6,610 bases of DNA from Chamaesiphon sp. (GTDB taxonomy: Bacteria > Cyanobacteriota > Cyanobacteriia > Cyanobacteriales > Chamaesiphonaceae), in contig JAGVCD010000035.1 in assembly GCA_020059425.1 (NCBI GenBank), forward strand, positions 1 to 6,610. The letters are read 5' to 3'. The notes beneath the pieces were generated by a model. It was not told the origin of the DNA, made no database searches, and saw nothing but the letters and a program-made list of their open reading frames with translations. Below, piece after piece: positions 6,326 through 6,610 of this stretch (position 1 is its first letter; every line of letters begins with the position of its first letter). A program made the translations under genes and the position numbers.

Positions 6326-6610
6326 CTATTTATAAACAACACGAAACCGCTCGCAAACCAAAAGCATCTCTGGCGTTGGTTCCTTACCAATTTCAGGCAA
6401 TACTCGCGAGAAGTACTGCCAATGCCCTTTCCGCCAAGATCCCAAGGAACGGTCATTCTCACCTTCTTCATAGGCAAATTGTGCATCCACTTCACTAAAT
6501 GAGCGGATCATAATTTCTGTCGTCTCAATAATGCAAATTGGATTACTATTCCCATCCAACACAATTGTTTTTTTGCCTATTTCAGGCAGTTGAATTCCCT
6601 CTGCCTCCCA
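6326..6610 (-). CDS. ASCH-domain protein, C-terminal part (5' end outside window)
   Basis: The frame is open from the window edge to the stop at 6326-6328, giving 94 residues of a gene whose start lies beyond 6610. The visible part begins WEAEGIQLPEIGKKTIVLDG and runs through NPICIIETTEI, FSEVDAQFAYEEGENDRSLG, WRKGHWQYFSRVLPEIGKEP and CERFRVVYK. The beta strand with C-I-I-E-T-T-E, the EGE-x-DRSL turn, the W-R-x-x-H-W helix and the C-terminal V-C-E-R-F-R-V-V-Y strand are typical of small ASCH proteins of about 130-160 residues. ASCH is a PUA-like fold implicated in RNA binding; characterised bacterial members include a ribonuclease and an N4-acetylcytidine amidohydrolase, but those activities cannot be assigned here. 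A GTG at 6562 is in frame but would cut off the first part of the domain, so it is not the start. The gene is convergent with the methyltransferase. Confidence 0.8.
   Translation of the reverse strand, partial: WEAEGIQLPEIGKKTIVLDGNSNPICIIETTEIMIRSFSEVDAQFAYEEGENDRSLGSWRKGHWQYFSRVLPEIGKEPTPEMLLVCERFRVVYK

Noticed and set aside
6268..6495. Second leftward open frame overlapping the ASCH gene
   Set aside because: It is an out-of-frame shadow; the ASCH pattern (EGENDRSL, CERFRVVY) is in the frame that ends at 6326.
6202..6502. Rightward open frames of 98 and 81 residues near the right end
   Set aside because: They lie antisense to the ASCH gene, whose family pattern is clear, and show no recognisable protein features.
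1..6610. Absence of GTCGAC from the window as a sign of restriction-driven avoidance
   Set aside because: I saw no copy, but fewer than two are expected by chance in this length, so absence is not informative.

Overview
The window looks like chromosomal DNA from a cyanobacterium. Two genes are photosynthesis-specific: a Psb32-type photosystem II maintenance protein and PetL, the small cytochrome b6f subunit. Two exact copies of the cyanobacterial octamer GCGATCGC (HIP1) are present, with many partial forms such as GATCGATC. Genus cannot be decided from the sequence alone.

Layout. The left part (1-3374) looks like ordinary core DNA. psb32 runs leftwards (110-817) and ends at a good intrinsic terminator. 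A 250-base divergent intergenic region separates it from petL (1068-1160), whose real product is probably only 30 residues and lies in the 3' half of a longer open frame. Two more rightward genes follow at short spacing: a nitrilase-superfamily amidase of the Nit/deaminated-glutathione-amidase type (1224-2036) and a GT1-family glycosyltransferase resembling CrtX/macrolide glycosyltransferases (2070-3374).

The right part (about 3375-6046) is accessory: a type II restriction-modification locus. The restriction gene (3626-4511) resembles the XamI family and is broken by three separate small lesions: a 5-bp tandem duplication, an in-frame TGA, and a one-base loss in a G run. Undoing all three gives a continuous 293-residue protein with an intact PD-(D/E)XK nuclease site, ending 2 bases before the methyltransferase start. 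The methyltransferase (4514-6046, 510 aa) is intact, with motifs in gamma-class N6-adenine order. The locus therefore appears to be a decayed R-M system that has left a solitary DNA methyltransferase.

After the methyltransferase comes a non-coding region of about 280 bases holding a large imperfect inverted repeat (6060-6162). The window ends inside a leftward ASCH-domain gene (6326 to beyond 6610), convergent with the methyltransferase. No tRNA, rRNA, CRISPR array or transposase gene was recognised.
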